Source: Bacillota bacterium
GTDB taxonomy: Bacteria > Bacillota > Clostridia > Christensenellales > Aristaeellaceae
Assembly: GCA_023402355.1 (NCBI GenBank)
Contig: JAEXCG010000159.1
Coordinates: 1 to 6,657 of the forward strand
Reading direction: 5' to 3'
DNA length: 6,657 nucleotides
Below, piece by piece: positions 4,843 to 6,657 of the stretch. Below the pieces are notes generated by a model, which worked only from the letters and a program-made list of their open reading frames with translations, did not search any database and was not told where the DNA came from. Both the position numbers and the translations under genes were made by a program. Position 1 is the first letter of the stretch; each line of letters begins with the position of its first letter.

Positions 4843-6213
4843 TTAAGCTGTAAACTTTTGCACGTAGCCTACGATCAGGATGAAGAGTACGATCGCGGGC
4901 AGAACGTAGCTGACGTAGACGCGCAGGCCGCGCGGGAACTTGATGCCCTCCCCGGCGTTGGCTTCTTCTAAGAAGTTGTTCCAGCCCCAGCCGTAGCGCG
5001 AGGTGCAGAACAGCAGGTAGATGAGTGAGCCCAGCGGCAGCAGGTTGTTGGAGACGATGAAGTCTTCCAGATCCTGAATGTTGCCGATCTTGGGGATCGA
5101 AAGGCCGTTCCACACGTTAAAGCCGAGGATGCAGGGCATCGACAGCACGATGATGGCTGCGAGGTTGACGAGCACCGCCTTCCTCCGGCTCCAGCCCCAA
5201 AGGTCGATGGCGAAGGAGATGATGTTTTCAAAGACCGCGATGATCGTGGTCAGCGCCGCAAAGGACATGAAGATGAAGAAGAGGGAACCGAAGAACCTTC
5301 CGCCCGGCATCGCGTTGAAGAGGTTCGGCAGCGTCACGAAGACGAGACCGGGGCCTTCGCCGGGGCTCACGCCGAACGCGGAGCAGGCGGGGAAGATGAT
5401 GAGGCCCGCCATGATCGCCACGAACGTGTCCAGGCAGGTGACGCTGACCGCCTCGCCCGTCAGCGAACGGTCGCGCCCGATGTAGCTGCCGAAGATCGCG
5501 ATCGCGCCGATGCCTAGGCTCAGGGTAAAGAACGCCTGCCCCATGGCCGCGAACACGACCTCGAAGGCGCCCGCTTCCAGCATCTTGCCAAAGTCGGGCA
5601 TCAGGTAAAAGCGAAGGCCCTCCCCCGCGCCGGGGAGCGTGACCGAGCGGACGACCAGCACGATCATGACCAGCAGCAGGCAGGTCATCATGACCTTGCT
5701 GACCTTTTCCACGCCGCCGCGAAGGCCGCGCGAGCAGACGGCAAAGCACGCGAGCACGACCACGACCATCCAGAACGTCATCGGCCCGGGGCTTGCCAGC
5801 ATGCCGTAAAACACGTCGCCCACGCCGGCAGCGTCGAGGCCCGTGAACTGGCCGGTCGCCATCTTGAAGAAGTAGCTGAGCATCCAGCCGCCGACCGTGG
5901 TGTAGAACATCATCAGCAGGTAATTGCCGGCCATGGCGCCGTATCCGTACCAGTGCCACTTGGTGCCCTTGGGCTCCAGCACGTTAAAGGAGCGCGCGGC
6001 GCTCTGCTGGCTGGCACGGCCCACGGAAAACTCCATGACCATGATCGGCAGGCCGAGAACCAACAGGAAGAACAGATAGACCAGCACGAAGGCGGCGCCG
6101 CCGTACTTGCCCGTGATGTAGGGGAAGCGCCAGACGTTCCCAAGCCCGATCGCGCATCCTGCGGAGATCAGGATGAAACCCAGACGCGATGCGAAACGCT
6201 CTCTTTCTTTCAT
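4843..6213 (-). CDS. Sodium-dependent transporter, NSS/SNF family (LeuT fold)
   Basis: 456-residue integral membrane protein of the neurotransmitter:sodium symporter family, which imports amino acids or related amines with Na+. TM1 carries the diagnostic SAGCAIGLGNVWRFPY (17-32) with the unwound Na+/substrate site. TM6 has QAFFTLSLGIGAIAIFGSY (226-244), and TM8 has FAALTT (318-323), where T322 and T323 match the LeuT Na2 ligands T354 and S355. About 11 membrane segments can be placed: 11-31, 39-62, 91-118, 146-162, 170-190, 217-243, 255-277, 306-335, 345-365, 383-405 and 432-452. Eleven segments and this length are typical of prokaryotic MhsT/TnaT-like members rather than 12-TM LeuT. The ATG at 6213 has AAAGGGG (6232-6226) at a long 12-nt spacing, and no better start is visible. 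It follows the upstream partial gene by 30 nt, so the two are probably co-transcribed. Substrate is not predictable. Confidence 0.95.
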   Translation of the reverse strand: MKERERFASRLGFILISAGCAIGLGNVWRFPYITGKYGGAAFVLVYLFFLLVLGLPIMVMEFSVGRASQQSAARSFNVLEPKGTKWHWYGYGAMAGNYLLMMFYTTVGGWMLSYFFKMATGQFTGLDAAGVGDVFYGMLASPGPMTFWMVVVVLACFAVCSRGLRGGVEKVSKVMMTCLLLVMIVLVVRSVTLPGAGEGLRFYLMPDFGKMLEAGAFEVVFAAMGQAFFTLSLGIGAIAIFGSYIGRDRSLTGEAVSVTCLDTFVAIMAGLIIFPACSAFGVSPGEGPGLVFVTLPNLFNAMPGGRFFGSLFFIFMSFAALTTIIAVFENIISFAIDLWGWSRRKAVLVNLAAIIVLSMPCILGFNVWNGLSIPKIGNIQDLEDFIVSNNLLPLGSLIYLLFCTSRYGWGWNNFLEEANAGEGIKFPRGLRVYVSYVLPAIVLFILIVGYVQKFTA

Positions 6214-6243
6214 CGGAATGTATGCCCCTTTGCGTTTATGATG

Positions 6244-6657
6244 TTACAGCGACAGATCGAACGTGATGGAAGAGACCGCGTCCTCGTAGGTGTAGAGGTC
6301 GATCGAGCTCTTTTCGCCCAGCGAAATTTCGTAGCTGGAACCGCTCTTTTCAAACGCGACGCCGGAAAGCGCGCTTTCCAGGTCCGCCGTGGACATGCCC
6401 ACCTTGATGCCGCCCGGCAGCTCGAAATCCACCGTCGCGCTGTCCACGCGGAAGTGGGTGACGAAGCAGTACTCGCGCGGCATGGCGGTCTTCTGCGGAT
6501 TCTTGAGATAAACGTCGAGCGGGTAGCCGCCCAGAAGCAGCGTGGGGCAGCCCATGATGTCCGAATCGTGCGCCGCGATCTTGACGGAGCTGTTCTGGCG
6601 CAGGACCGTCAGGCCGTTTGCGAGCAGCGCCTTGTAGGGAACGGGCATCTTATAGAA
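6244..6657 (-). CDS. Unrecognised protein, C-terminal part (5' end outside window)
   Basis: The frame is open to the window edge (codons F-Y-K precede the Met at 6648), and that Met has no Shine-Dalgarno, so it is probably internal and the gene is cut at its 5' end. About 137 residues are visible. I do not recognise the family. Towards the end, counted from that Met, GGIKVGMSTADLESAL (79-94) followed by alternating strands up to the C-terminus, including SIDLYTYEDAVSSITFDLSL (115-134), resembles the small beta-alpha-beta modules (G-hydrophobic-x-x-G-x-S/T-x-x-x-L-x-x-hydrophobic) found in many exported or lipoprotein-type proteins of Gram-positive bacteria; that is a pattern impression, not a domain hit. 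No membrane segment lies in the visible part. Only 30 nt and no terminator separate it from the NSS transporter, so shared transcription is likely. Confidence 0.75.
   Translation of the reverse strand, partial: FYKMPVPYKALLANGLTVLRQNSSVKIAAHDSDIMGCPTLLLGGYPLDVYLKNPQKTAMPREYCFVTHFRVDSATVDFELPGGIKVGMSTADLESALSGVAFEKSGSSYEISLGEKSSIDLYTYEDAVSSITFDLSL

Noticed and set aside
1..6657. Novel multi-gene defence, toxin-antitoxin or biosynthetic system
   Set aside because: The HD and HAD proteins look like stand-alone housekeeping-type phosphohydrolases, terminators separate the units, and there is no nuclease, polymerase, cyclase, effector or repeat array that would tie the genes into one system.

Overview
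The window is a stretch of a GC-rich bacterial chromosome with every supportable gene on the minus strand. Strong AAGGAGG-type ribosome binding sites, a sigmaA-type promoter, U-tract terminators, a PdaC-like wall deacetylase and an 11-TM NSS transporter point to a high-GC member of the Bacillota, most likely a gut-type Clostridia lineage. That placement is inference from gene style; no taxonomic marker is present.

Read in the direction of transcription (right to left): (1) the 3' part of an unrecognised gene (6244-6657, cut by the window edge), followed 30 nt later by a sodium-dependent NSS amino-acid/neurotransmitter-type transporter (4843-6213); the pair is closed by a good intrinsic terminator at 4802-4833. 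(2) A secreted PdaC-like peptidoglycan deacetylase with an added N-terminal SH3b domain (3054-4715), closed by a very strong terminator at 3010-3046. (3) An AT-richer HAD-family hydrolase gene (2227-2856) with its own near-consensus promoter at 2942-2970 and a likely terminator at 2145-2180. (4) An HD-domain phosphohydrolase (1436-2104) with an extended -10 promoter that overlaps a palindrome, then a GH30 glycoside hydrolase (50-1381) with a strong RBS but no obvious promoter, separated by a hairpin.

The genes look like four short transcription units, not one pathway. The only functional theme is loose: sugar and cell-wall chemistry (GH30, deacetylase), solute uptake (NSS) and two small phosphohydrolases (HD, HAD). 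I see no mobile element, CRISPR array, tRNA, rRNA or toxin-antitoxin pair, and nothing that amounts to a new defence or biosynthetic system. The most interesting signals are regulatory: the inverted repeats over the HD promoter and start codon, the hairpin between HD and GH30, and the compositionally distinct HAD unit.
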